This document shows, piece by piece, positions 53,252 to 61,519 of a stretch of DNA of 64,000 bases. The notes beneath the pieces are model-generated. The model was not told the DNA's origin. It made no database searches and saw nothing but the letters and a program-made list of their open reading frames with translations. Position numbers and translations under genes: made by a program. Each line of letters opens with the position of its first letter. The first letter of the stretch is position 1. Source of the DNA: FEN-1073 sp963780865 (GTDB lineage Bacteria; Chloroflexota; Anaerolineae; Anaerolineales; RBG-16-64-43); assembly GCA_963780865.1 (NCBI GenBank), contig CAWADT010000013.1:1-64000 (forward strand), in the 5' to 3' direction.

Positions 53252-54007
53252 TCAGGGCTCCATCGCCCGGTCTTTGGGTTCCAGACGGTGAAGCCGGAGC
53301 CAGAGTTGCCAAACCCTCCAGGCCGCCTCGATTTTAACACCCGTGCTCATTTTAGATTCCCCGATCCGGCGGTCCTCGAACGTGATCGGATATTCGCATA
53401 CGCGGTAACCCAGCCGTTGGGCAAGGTACGCCATCTCCACCAAAAATACATAGCCGTTGGAGCGGATCCGGCTCAGCCCGATGCCGATCAGCGTATCCCG
53501 TCGCCAGAGCTTAAAACCGGCCGTGGGATCGTGCACCCGGAGGTCGAGGATGGTCCGAGTATAAAAACTCGCCCAGCGTGAGAGGACCTTTCGGCTGACG
53601 TCCCAGCGTCTGTCCAACCCGCCTCCGGCGATATAGCGCGAGCCGACCACGACGTCATAGTCGGCCAGGAGTTGGGCCATTCGCACCAGCGCGTCCGGGG
53701 GATGGGAGAAGTCGCAGTCGATCTGGGCGATCGCCTCGGTGCGTTGAGCGAGCGCGGCCCGCAACCCGGCCAGGTACGCCGTTCCCAGTCCGAATTTTCC
53801 GGGTCGGTGGATCACCGATACTCGGCCGCCGGAATCCTTGGCGAGCGCATCCGCCAAGGCACCGGTCCCGTCCGGGGAGTTATCGTCGACAATGACCAGG
53901 TTAAGTTCTGGAAACGGCAGGGCGCGCAGCGTCGTTACCATGGCGGCCAGGTTCTTCGCCTCGTTGTAGGTTGGGATGACAACCGAGATCGAACCGATAG
54001 GGGTCAT
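53252..54007 (-). CDS. Polyprenyl-phosphate mannosyltransferase (DPM1-like GT2)
   Basis: The 251-residue GT-A enzyme matches dolichol-phosphate mannose synthases: VVIPTYNEAKNL, IVDDNSPDGTGAL, IDCDFSHPPD with the metal-binding Asp, VVGSRYIAGGG and GFKLWRRD. It lacks the C-terminal membrane helices of many bacterial relatives. It would make polyprenyl-phosphomannose, the donor type used by GT-C enzymes such as the PIG-V-like protein at 5810-7138. It overlaps the response-regulator gene by four bases. Confidence 0.9.
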   Translation of the reverse strand: MTPIGSISVVIPTYNEAKNLAAMVTTLRALPFPELNLVIVDDNSPDGTGALADALAKDSGGRVSVIHRPGKFGLGTAYLAGLRAALAQRTEAIAQIDCDFSHPPDALVRMAQLLADYDVVVGSRYIAGGGLDRRWDVSRKVLSRWASFYTRTILDLRVHDPTAGFKLWRRDTLIGIGLSRIRSNGYVFLVEMAYLAQRLGYRVCEYPITFEDRRIGESKMSTGVKIEAAWRVWQLWLRLHRLEPKDRAMEP

Positions 54008-54864
54008 AGGGTCCGTGAAGGCGTTTGGTCCAGCGCGTTTTGAAGTGAATCCAGCGAAGGGAAGGTTCCGTCGGCAGAGGAAAGGAACCGGAAATGGAAC
54101 GTCACTTCCGAAGGAATCTGATTGGAATCAAGTTTCGCCATCACCGGATAAAACGAGCGGGCCGTTTGTTCGAGCGTGGCGGCCATCAACTTAGCAAACT
54201 CGAGCAGCGAGGGCCTGTCGCTGAGAATGACGAATTCGTCGAACGCCAGGTGGCCGACCATGGTGCCGACCTTGAGTTGCGCCGCAATCCCGTTTTGGAG
54301 TTTTTGGCCGATGGCGCGCAACATATCGTCCGCCACGGGGAACCCGCGACTGGCGCGAAAAGCGTCCATTCCGTGCAGTTGAATGGTGACGATCGACCAA
54401 TCCGGTTGCAGGAGGATCCGCTGTAAACCATCGTCCACCGGTTGGCCCTCGGGGAGCGCGGTAACCGGATTGGCCGTGCGTTTCCTTCGACCGCGTTCCA
54501 CTGCGTTGCGGACCCGCAGGCCGGTCTCCTGCAGGTCGAATGGCTTGCCGAGATAATCATCCACCCCGGCTTCCAAACCCTTCAGGCGGTCGTCGCGATC
54601 CCGCAAATCGGTCAGCATCAGGATGGGCACCGCGGCCGTCCGCCGGTTGTGGCGCAAGCGCCGCGCCACCTCAAATCCGTCGATTCCCGGCAGACGGACG
54701 TCCAGCAGGACAAGATCCGGATGCGAGTCCTGGGCCAGCGGCTCTGCTTCCTCCCCGTGGCGGACGCAAGCCGTGCGGTAATTCTGGGATTGAAAATAAG
54801 TTTCCAGCAGGCTCGCCGTCGCAAGATCGTCTTCTACTATCAACAGAAGCGGTTTTTCCGCCAT
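54004..54864 (-). CDS. Response regulator with degenerate GGDEF domain
   Basis: The 286-residue protein has a receiver domain (residues 1-120) with IVEDD acids, phospho-acceptor LVLLDVRLPGIDG, and a late KPF. The C-terminal half follows the fold of GGDEF domains, but the signature reads GHLAFDEFVIL instead of RxGGDEF, so cyclase activity is unlikely; it may bind GTP or c-di-GMP, or only partner proteins. It lies 9 bases after the V4R gene and overlaps the DPM-synthase start. No histidine kinase is adjacent. Confidence 0.75.
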   Translation of the reverse strand: MAEKPLLLIVEDDLATASLLETYFQSQNYRTACVRHGEEAEPLAQDSHPDLVLLDVRLPGIDGFEVARRLRHNRRTAAVPILMLTDLRDRDDRLKGLEAGVDDYLGKPFDLQETGLRVRNAVERGRRKRTANPVTALPEGQPVDDGLQRILLQPDWSIVTIQLHGMDAFRASRGFPVADDMLRAIGQKLQNGIAAQLKVGTMVGHLAFDEFVILSDRPSLLEFAKLMAATLEQTARSFYPVMAKLDSNQIPSEVTFHFRFLSSADGTFPSLDSLQNALDQTPSRTL

Positions 54865-54873
54865 GCCATTCCC

Positions 54874-55497
54874 TTAAAGGAGGTTTGCGAGGGAGAACTC
54901 GCATTGCAAGTCGCCCCGTGCCACGCAGCGCGTCTCAGAAACCGTCGCGGCGGGCCCCGCGCCGAGCCAATCCGCCGCCGCGTAAATCATCCCGGCCATG
55001 CCGTAACACGAGGGAACCGCCGCCGAGCGTCCCGCGCATTCCGGACAAGCGATGAGGCGGAAGCGGACGCCGCCTTCGGCGGCTTCGCACGCGCATTCCA
55101 CGTCGCTTATCCATCCGAGCAGCCGGACGATGGATTGTAGCCGAACATCGAACGGGGACGCGGACGATCCGGCGGGGAACTCGGAATGCTTCGCGCCGAC
55201 CATCGCCGAGGTCATTTTTAAAAGGCGGGTAAACGCGCTCCGGCCGGCGCGGTGGAGAATGAGTCCCGCTCCGGACTCCCCGTACAATTCCGCCACCGAA
55301 GCGCACATCGCGCTGTAGCAGGAAAAGTCGACCGACTTTTCCAAGTCTTTGGCGGATCCTGCCGGGCAGAGAATCGCGTCCGGGACCGCGCGCAGCACGG
55401 CGCTGGTTCCCTCGAGACCGATCGTGTCGGTTAATGCCTCCCGGAAAAAGAACACCCAACGAACGGCGAGGTATTTTCCCGTTGCAGGCAGAGGCAC
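54874..55497 (-). CDS. V4R-domain protein
   Basis: The 207-residue protein ends in a V4R (4-vinyl-reductase-like) small-molecule-binding domain: ACPECAGRSAAVPSCYGMAGM and CVARGDLQCEFSL. The usual first ATG at 55539 cannot be right, because a perfect promoter (TTGACA-17-TACATT) covers it. The GTG at 55497 has AGGGAG six bases upstream and lies downstream of the expected transcript start, so I start there. V4R proteins act as ligand sensors in Chloroflexota regulation. It heads an operon with the response regulator, the DPM synthase and the zinc-ribbon protein, divergent from a roadblock gene. Confidence 0.65.
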   Translation of the reverse strand: MPLPATGKYLAVRWVFFFREALTDTIGLEGTSAVLRAVPDAILCPAGSAKDLEKSVDFSCYSAMCASVAELYGESGAGLILHRAGRSAFTRLLKMTSAMVGAKHSEFPAGSSASPFDVRLQSIVRLLGWISDVECACEAAEGGVRFRLIACPECAGRSAAVPSCYGMAGMIYAAADWLGAGPAATVSETRCVARGDLQCEFSLANLL

Positions 55498-55529
55498 GAA
55501 TCGCTCCCTGAACAAAAACCGTTCGCAGG

Positions 55530-55558
55530 AATGTAGCATAGGGGTTGGATGATGTCAA
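55530..55558 (-). promoter_or_regulatory. V4R operon promoter TTGACA-17-TACATT
   Basis: On minus, TTGACA occupies 55558-55553 and TACATT 55535-55530 with a 17-base spacer. The transcript would start near 55523, with the GTG start codon and its AGGGAG site (55509-55504) downstream. This decides the start of the V4R gene. Confidence 0.75.
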
Positions 55559-55620
55559 GCGATGGAGGTGCTCGCAGCGGATCAGGAAGGAATCCAACGG
55601 CCGGGGCGGGCGGGAAATGC

Positions 55621-55649
55621 TTGCCCGTGCGCACCGGATATGGTATTAT
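55621..55649 (+). promoter_or_regulatory. Roadblock gene promoter TTGCCC-17-TATTAT
   Basis: TTGCCC (55621-55626) and TATTAT (55644-55649) are 17 bases apart, about 48 bases before the roadblock ATG at 55697. It lies back to back with the V4R promoter. Confidence 0.65.
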
Positions 55650-55696
55650 CAGCGCGACCTTTTCCCGTTCCATGCTCATTCAGAAAGAGGCATTGG

Positions 55697-56074
55697 ATGG
55701 TTCAAAAGACCCGCGTGGATCAAATGGTAACCCGGCTGCGGGATATGCAGGCCAGCACCCCCGATGTGGAAGCCTCCGCAGTGGTCAGCGTCGATGGATT
55801 GATCATCGCCTCCTCGCTTCCCGCCAGCGTGGAAGAAGACCGGGTATCGGCCATGTCGGCGGCGATGCTCAGTCTGGGGGAGCGGATCGCCGGAGAACTG
55901 GGGCGGGGCACACTCTCCCAGGTGTACATCCACGGGGACAAAGGCTACGTTCTGCTCACCGCCGTGGGCGCGGAAGCGGTGTTGACGGTGCTCGCGCGCG
56001 AAAGCGCGAAATTGGGCTTGGTATTTCTGGAGATCCGCCGTGCGGCAGATGATCTATCGAAAATGGTGGGATAG
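55697..56074 (+). CDS. Roadblock/LC7 domain protein
   Basis: The 125-residue protein matches bacterial roadblock (MglB-like) proteins: SAVVSVDGLIIASSLPASVEEDRVSAMSAAMLSLGERI followed by QVYIHGDKGYVLLTAVG. Such proteins regulate small GTPases or act as dimeric sensors. The ATG at 55697 follows AAAGAGG at good distance; earlier in-frame starts precede the promoter. The divergent V4R operon makes a shared regulatory unit likely; no GTPase gene is seen here. Confidence 0.9.
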   Translation: MVQKTRVDQMVTRLRDMQASTPDVEASAVVSVDGLIIASSLPASVEEDRVSAMSAAMLSLGERIAGELGRGTLSQVYIHGDKGYVLLTAVGAEAVLTVLARESAKLGLVFLEIRRAADDLSKMVG

Positions 56075-56117
56075 GTCGCTCAGCCTGGCTGGGCGTTTTC
56101 TCAAAGCCGGATCCGGT

Positions 56118-56156
56118 GGGGAGGCGGCAACTGTCAGCCTCCCCATCGCTTTTTTT
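56118..56156 (+). terminator. Terminator between roadblock gene and pyrG
   Basis: GGGGAGGC (56118-56125) pairs with GCCTCCCC (56137-56144), followed by a T run at 56150-56156. It ends the roadblock transcript and lies only seven bases before the pyrG ribosome site, so it could also act as a pyrG attenuator. The G-rich 5' arm does not fit the known CTP-sensing reiterative mechanism, which needs a C/U-rich 5' arm. Confidence 0.75.
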
Positions 56157-56173
56157 AAGCAACAGGAGGACAT

Positions 56174-57784
56174 GTGACGCGATACATTTTCTTCACCGGG
56201 GGTGTGGTCAGTTCGGTCGGCAAGGGGGTCACGGCGGCTTCCATCGGATTGCTGCTGAAGGAACGCGGCTTCCGGGTGGCGGTTCAAAAGCTTGATCCCT
56301 ATATCAACGTCGACCCCGGCACCATGAGTCCCTATCAGCACGGTGAAGTGTATGTCCTCGACGACGGAGCCGAGACCGACCTCGACCTCGGTCATTACGA
56401 ACGCTTTATCGATATCAGCCTGAGCCGGGTCTGCAACGTCACCTCCGGCCAGGTCTACGCCGAAGTGATTTCCAAAGAACGCCGCGGCGATTTTCTGGGG
56501 GGAACTATCCAGGTCATTCCGCATATCACTAACGAGATCAAACACCGCATCGGGATGGTGGCAAAAAACCTGGACGCGGAGATTGTGCTGGTAGAGGTTG
56601 GGGGCACCGTCGGCGATATCGAAAGCTTGCCGTTTCTCGAGGCGCTGCGCCAGATGCGCACCGATGTGGGCCGGAACAACACATTTTTCGTCCATGTCAC
56701 ATGGCTGCCGCACATCGGGGCCACCGGCGAGCTGAAAACCAAACCCACCCAGCATTCCGTGGCCGAATTAAGATCGATCGGTATTCAACCGGATATGATC
56801 GTCGCCCGGTCCGACCAGCCGATGGACGGGGATTTGCGCTCCAAGATCGCGCTGTTTTGCGACGTGGAGCCGCGCGCGGTCGTGCCGCTGGTAACCCTGC
56901 CGACGATCTATCAGGCCCCGCTGGTGATCGACGAGGCCGGGGTGGGGGACTTGATCGTTGACCGGTTGGGGCTGGAATCCCGCCGTCGGCCGAATTGGAC
57001 CGAATGGAAACATATGGTCCAGGAACTGACCCGCGAGCGTCCGAAAATCAAGATTGCTCTGGTTGGAAAATACGTGGAGCTGCAGGACGCCTACATGAGC
57101 GTGCGCGAAGCGCTCAAGCACGCCGGCGTGGCCACGGGATACGACGTCGAAATTCTGTGGGTGCATTCCGCCGATCTGGAAAAGAACAAGGGCTGGGAGT
57201 TAATCGAGCAGGCGGACGGGATCGTGGTTCCCGGCGGATTCGGCACCCGCGGGATCGAGGGCAAGATTCAAACCGCGCGTTTCGCCCGCGAGAAAAAAAT
57301 CCCCTACCTCGGGTTGTGCCTGGGAATGCAAGTGATGGTAATCGAGTTCGGACGGTACGCGCTTGGGGACGAGACGGCGCATTCCACGGAATTCGACCGG
57401 AATACGCCGCATCCCGTGATCGATCTGCTGCCGGAGCAGCGCGATATCTCCGATATGGGAGGCACGATGCGTCTGGGGCTCTATCCCTGCCAGCTGCAGC
57501 CGGGAACCAAGGCGGCAGCGGCTTACGGCAAAACCAAGGAGGTTCAGGAACGACACCGCCACCAATTCGAATTCAACAATAGTTATCGCGACACGCTGGG
57601 AGCAAAAGGTATGGCGTTCTCCGGGCTTTCCCCCGACGGGCATCTGGTGGAGATCGCCGAAATCTCCGATCACCCCTTCATGGTCGGCAGCCAATTCCAT
57701 CCCGAGTTTCTATCCCGGCCGAACCGGCCGCACCCTCTATTCCGCGCGTTCCTGGAAGCGGCCATTAAGCAATCCAAAGGCTGA
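56174..57784 (+). CDS. pyrG: CTP synthase
   Basis: The 536-residue enzyme aminates UTP with glutamine-derived ammonia. The synthase domain (1-265) begins RYIFFTGGVVSSVGKG and has the CTP/UTP site; the class I glutaminase domain (about 290-536) has GLCLGMQVMVIEF with the nucleophile Cys and HPEF. The GTG start follows AGGAGGA. It looks standard. Confidence 0.96.
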   Translation: MTRYIFFTGGVVSSVGKGVTAASIGLLLKERGFRVAVQKLDPYINVDPGTMSPYQHGEVYVLDDGAETDLDLGHYERFIDISLSRVCNVTSGQVYAEVISKERRGDFLGGTIQVIPHITNEIKHRIGMVAKNLDAEIVLVEVGGTVGDIESLPFLEALRQMRTDVGRNNTFFVHVTWLPHIGATGELKTKPTQHSVAELRSIGIQPDMIVARSDQPMDGDLRSKIALFCDVEPRAVVPLVTLPTIYQAPLVIDEAGVGDLIVDRLGLESRRRPNWTEWKHMVQELTRERPKIKIALVGKYVELQDAYMSVREALKHAGVATGYDVEILWVHSADLEKNKGWELIEQADGIVVPGGFGTRGIEGKIQTARFAREKKIPYLGLCLGMQVMVIEFGRYALGDETAHSTEFDRNTPHPVIDLLPEQRDISDMGGTMRLGLYPCQLQPGTKAAAAYGKTKEVQERHRHQFEFNNSYRDTLGAKGMAFSGLSPDGHLVEIAEISDHPFMVGSQFHPEFLSRPNRPHPLFRAFLEAAIKQSKG

Positions 57785-57790
57785 GCACAC

Positions 57791-58525
57791 TTACCTTCTG
57801 CGCCGGCCGAAGCCACCCAACAGCATCACGTAGTAGAGCACCTGGAACAACGCCGTCGCCAACGCCGCCACGTAGGTCATCGCGGCGGCGTTAAGCACGT
57901 CGTTCACCCCGTGCGCATCTTCCTCGTTGACTACCAAACCGCTCTCGGTGAGCATCTGGCGCGCCCGGTAACTGGCGTTAAACTCCACCGGCAGGGTGGC
58001 CAGGGCGAACAGCGCCCCAAGTGAAAAGAACAGCACTCCCAGCCAGGCAATCGGATAGAACCCGAGGACCAACCCGCCGAAAATTAAGATCCATCCCAGC
58101 GTGGACCCGATGTTGGTCACCGGAACGAGCGCGCTGCGGAACAGGAACGGCGCGTAACCTTCCGCCTTTTGGGCGGCGTGACCGATTTCATGCGCCGCCA
58201 CCGCGATCGACGCCACCGACGCCTGGGTGGCCACGGCCTGCGAAAGATACAACGTGTTATCGGTGGGATCGTAGCGGTCGGTCAGCGTGCCGCCGATCCC
58301 CGCCAGCCGCACTCCTGAAAGCCCGCCCGACGTGGAAAGATTCGTATCGTGGTAACCGCCGTAGGAGAGCAGCCTCCGCGCGGCTTCCGTGCCGTTGAGC
58401 TTGGCCGAGTTGGGGATTTTGCCCCATTTGGAATAGGCATGATTGACCCGCCACTGCGCGATGAACATCAGCGCAAGGCCGGGCAGCATGAACAGCAAAT
58501 AGTTTGGATCAAGGAAAAGAAACAT
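57791..58525 (-). CDS. YugP-type zinc metallopeptidase (membrane)
   Basis: The 244-residue membrane protein carries HEIGHAAQ, the HExxH zinc motif of the YugP/DUF2268-like family, in the middle, with membrane helices at both ends. The segment LAGIGGTLTDRYDP before it is conserved. The family's substrates are unknown. The gene begins 15 bases after the S41 protease stop, so the two proteases form a unit. Confidence 0.85.
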   Translation of the reverse strand: MFLFLDPNYLLFMLPGLALMFIAQWRVNHAYSKWGKIPNSAKLNGTEAARRLLSYGGYHDTNLSTSGGLSGVRLAGIGGTLTDRYDPTDNTLYLSQAVATQASVASIAVAAHEIGHAAQKAEGYAPFLFRSALVPVTNIGSTLGWILIFGGLVLGFYPIAWLGVLFFSLGALFALATLPVEFNASYRARQMLTESGLVVNEEDAHGVNDVLNAAAMTYVAALATALFQVLYYVMLLGGFGRRRR

Positions 58526-58540
58526 ATCCTGTGCTCCTCT

Positions 58541-59743
58541 TTATTGAAGAAGTCCCAATGCCCGATCGAGCTGTGGATCCTTCCCCGCTTGAATATCCGC
58601 AGCCTGGATCGCGGTTTCAAAATCCGGCGTAAGCCCGAGGTTCGCGATCTGACGCCCCTTGGGAGTATACCAGCGGGCTACGGTGATCCGGACGGCGCCC
58701 ATATTGTTTACCAGCGGCAGCCAAACCTGGACCGACCCTTTGCCGTAGGTCGGCATTCCCACCAGGTAGGCGCGATTGTAATCCTGGATCGCGCCGGCTA
58801 CGATTTCCGCCGCCGAAGCTGTGCCACTGTCCACCAGCACGACGAGCGGGATCGTGGTCGCCAGTCCTCCGCCGTGGGTGTAGGACTTGATTTCGTGGCC
58901 GTTGCCGTACCGCTCGACCACCAGCAGCTTATCCGCCGGCAGGAATTGCGAGGCCACGTCCACCGCCGACGATACCAGGCCGCCTGGGTTGCCGCGCAGG
59001 TCGAGGATCAACCCTTTGGGATTCTTGGACATCAGATTCTGCAGCGCGGTTTGAAGCTGCGCGCTGGCCGCGTCGGAAAAGATCGCCAGCGAGACATAAC
59101 CGATGTTTCCATCCAGCATGCTGGTTTTCACCACGGGCGGATCGATTTTGGCCCGGATGATGTCGAATGGCAGCGGTTGCGATTCCCCCGCGCGCTGGAT
59201 GGTCAGTTTCACATGCGTGCCGGCCGGGCCGAGCAGTTTACCCTTCGCCACGGAAGGATCCACGCCGGTCATGTCGACGCCGTCGACGGCGATGATTTCA
59301 TCGCCGGCTTTAAGGCCGGCCTTTTCCGCGGGGGATCCGGGAAAGGGATCGATGATTTTTATATACTGGCCGGTGATGTCCACTTCCGCCCCGATGCCTT
59401 CGTATCCTTCGAGCGAAGCGGTGGCGGCGGTATACGTATCCGGGCTCATGTAGGTGGAGTGCTCGTCGCCCAGCGATCGCATCATGCCGTCGATCGCCCC
59501 TTGGATCAGCTTGGTATCGTTTACCGGCTGGTCCACGTAATTGGCATGAATGAGATTCCACGCCTGCACGAGGGGAGCCAGCGTGGCGTTGGATGCCGCT
59601 CCGCTATTGCGTCCGGCCAGAAAGCCGATTCCAAGCGAGGCCGCGCTGATGCATACCGCCAGCCACACCAGGGCGCCGACGATGACGATTTTGGAAAGCG
59701 GCTTCCCCTTGGGTGGAACAACCGGGGTTGGTTCCGTTTGCAT
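58541..59743 (-). CDS. S41 family C-terminal processing peptidase
   Basis: The 400-residue protein has an N-terminal membrane anchor, a PDZ domain (about residues 110-190: EGIGAEVDITGQYIKI...AGLKAGDEIIAVDGVDM) and a tail-specific-protease domain with the Ser in DSGTASAAEI and the Lys in TYGKGSVQ. It degrades or processes envelope proteins. The ATG at 59743 follows AGGAG at eight bases; a GTG three codons earlier is possible. It is upstream of the YugP-type protease. Confidence 0.92.
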   Translation of the reverse strand: MQTEPTPVVPPKGKPLSKIVIVGALVWLAVCISAASLGIGFLAGRNSGAASNATLAPLVQAWNLIHANYVDQPVNDTKLIQGAIDGMMRSLGDEHSTYMSPDTYTAATASLEGYEGIGAEVDITGQYIKIIDPFPGSPAEKAGLKAGDEIIAVDGVDMTGVDPSVAKGKLLGPAGTHVKLTIQRAGESQPLPFDIIRAKIDPPVVKTSMLDGNIGYVSLAIFSDAASAQLQTALQNLMSKNPKGLILDLRGNPGGLVSSAVDVASQFLPADKLLVVERYGNGHEIKSYTHGGGLATTIPLVVLVDSGTASAAEIVAGAIQDYNRAYLVGMPTYGKGSVQVWLPLVNNMGAVRITVARWYTPKGRQIANLGLTPDFETAIQAADIQAGKDPQLDRALGLLQ

Positions 59744-59850
59744 ACAACTCACTCCTAGTCCGTAAACTTATGCACATCCATCCAGCCTACTATTACCATA
59801 ATTAAGGTAAAAGGAAGATAAGAAAATGAGCGCCGCTTTCTGGCAGAATG

Positions 59851-60489
59851 CTAGCGGATAAGGTCGGCCAATTGGTAGATGGAGTCGATTTGATATTTTT
59901 CGATGGCAGGAGGAAATTTTCCGCCGACCAATACGGCGGTCATCCCCATCTCCGCGGCGGGTTTCAGGTTGCGCGGGAGATCGTCGACGAGCACGCACGC
60001 ATCCGGCGGCGGGGAGCCGGCTAATCGCAGCGCGATGCGGTAGGAAGCCGCCATCGGCTTGCAGGCAAAATCCGTCGAGAAAATATCGACGATGCCTTCG
60101 AAGCAATCCGCGATGCCCAGCCGGGAGAGCACTCGCAGGATGTAGGGCCGGTCGGCGTTGGAGAAAATGAATTTTTTCTGCGGCAACGCATGCAGCATCT
60201 TTTGCAGCGCGGGATCGGGCTCGAGCAACCGCTCTAGGGGGATGTCGTGGACAAACCGGTAATACTCCACCGGATCCACTGCGCGTTCCGCGCGCAACCC
60301 GTTCAACGAGGTGCCAAATTCGGAAAAATACCGCTGCCGCAACGCATCCACTTCCGGTTCCGGAATTCCGGCACGTTCGACCATATAGCGGTTGATTCGC
60401 AAGCCGATCTCACGCCAAACTCCGCGGGAGGGCGCGTACAACGTGTCGTCCAGGTCAAAGAAGATGCATTCGGGGGAAATAATATCCAT
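59851..60489 (-). CDS. HAD-superfamily hydrolase (pyrimidine 5'-nucleotidase type)
   Basis: The 212-residue phosphatase has FFDLDDTLYAP (nucleophile Asp), FSNADRPYI, and LVDDLPRNLKPAAEMGM. The small cap and length agree with pyrimidine 5'-nucleotidase or related HAD enzymes. The start at 60489 gives the usual short N-terminus; an ATG at 60528 would add 13 residues, and neither has a good ribosome site. It follows the PLP enzyme gene and seems the last of a four-gene unit. Confidence 0.85.
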   Translation of the reverse strand: MDIISPECIFFDLDDTLYAPSRGVWREIGLRINRYMVERAGIPEPEVDALRQRYFSEFGTSLNGLRAERAVDPVEYYRFVHDIPLERLLEPDPALQKMLHALPQKKFIFSNADRPYILRVLSRLGIADCFEGIVDIFSTDFACKPMAASYRIALRLAGSPPPDACVLVDDLPRNLKPAAEMGMTAVLVGGKFPPAIEKYQIDSIYQLADLIR

Positions 60490-60556
60490 TTCAGTGTGAG
60501 ACGGCTTGGGAGTATATCCTCTGAACATGAATGATTGGTGAAGATTTCATGGAGAG

Positions 60557-61519
60557 CTAGAGGAGATCCTTGGCGTACGCCCAAATCGCGGGAGTGCCGC
60601 CGGTGTGCCAAAATAGAATCGAATCGGAAGACGGGATTTCGTCGCGCCGGATTTTTTCCAGCATGCCTCCCGCCGCCCGCCCGGTGTACACGGGGTCGAG
60701 GAGAATCCCCTCCTCGCGGGCGAAACGTTGGATCGCATCCCGCTCCAAGGGTCCCACTTTTCCATACCCGGCGCCCAGGAACCGGTCGTCGATGAGAATC
60801 GATTCGGAAAGAACCGCGTCCGGCCCTCCGAAGGTCCGGACGCTCTCGGCCAGCAGCGCGGAAATTTTTTCGCGCAAAGGCTGCGCCTTCAAGTCGACGC
60901 TGATGCCGCAGATGCGCGCGGGCAGCTGGAACAGGCTCGCGCCGAGAATCATTCCAGTTTGCGTGCCGCTGGATGACGAAGCGAAAATAATCCAATCCGG
61001 CCGGACGTTCTGGTTTTTCAACTCGAGCATGGCGAGCGCGTAGGCGGCAGCCCCCAAGGGATTCGATCCACCGTAGGGGATCAGGTAGGGCGCTCGTCCC
61101 GCCGAGCGCTCGCGATCGAAGGCTGAGGACGCCGCTTGATCCAGCGCCGCGCCGCCCGACCAAACCAGTTCGGCCCCGACCAGCGTATCCAGTAGCAGAT
61201 TCCCAGAATCGGCCGGTTGGGGCTCGCCCGAAAGCACTAGAACGCAGCGCAGCCCGAGCTTGGCCGCCGCGGCCGCCGTCTGGCGGCAATGGTTTGATTG
61301 GGGCGCGCCGCAGGTGATCAAGGTATCGGCCTTGTGCTTCAGTGCGTCGGCGCACAGCAATTCCAGTTTGCGGGTTTTGTTTCCCCCCATGGCCAGGCCG
61401 GTCAGGTCGTCGCGTTTGATCCACAGCGTGCGCCCCATCGCGCGGGAAAGCCGCGGCAGTTCCTGCACCGGGGTGGGGAGCGCGGCGAGGCTCACCCGCG
61501 GCAGCGTTTCGAGGTTCAT
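60557..61519 (-). CDS. D-cysteine desulfhydrase/ACC deaminase-like PLP enzyme
   Basis: The 320-residue fold-type II PLP enzyme has KRDDLTGLAMGGNKTRKLE with the PLP lysine, CGAPQSNHCRQTA and ASSSSGTQTGMI for cofactor phosphate binding. D-cysteine desulfhydrases and 1-aminocyclopropane-1-carboxylate deaminases cannot be parted securely by sequence alone; many bacteria with this gene act on D-amino acids. It starts in an ATGA overlap with the FemAB-type gene upstream, linking it to that pair. Confidence 0.85.
   Translation of the reverse strand: MNLETLPRVSLAALPTPVQELPRLSRAMGRTLWIKRDDLTGLAMGGNKTRKLELLCADALKHKADTLITCGAPQSNHCRQTAAAAAKLGLRCVLVLSGEPQPADSGNLLLDTLVGAELVWSGGAALDQAASSAFDRERSAGRAPYLIPYGGSNPLGAAAYALAMLELKNQNVRPDWIIFASSSSGTQTGMILGASLFQLPARICGISVDLKAQPLREKISALLAESVRTFGGPDAVLSESILIDDRFLGAGYGKVGPLERDAIQRFAREEGILLDPVYTGRAAGGMLEKIRRDEIPSSDSILFWHTGGTPAIWAYAKDLL

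Noticed and set aside
56118..56173. CTP-sensing reiterative-transcription attenuator of pyrG
   Set aside because: That mechanism needs a C/U-rich 5' arm to pair with added G residues. The arm here is GGGGAGGC, so it is treated as the terminator of the roadblock gene.
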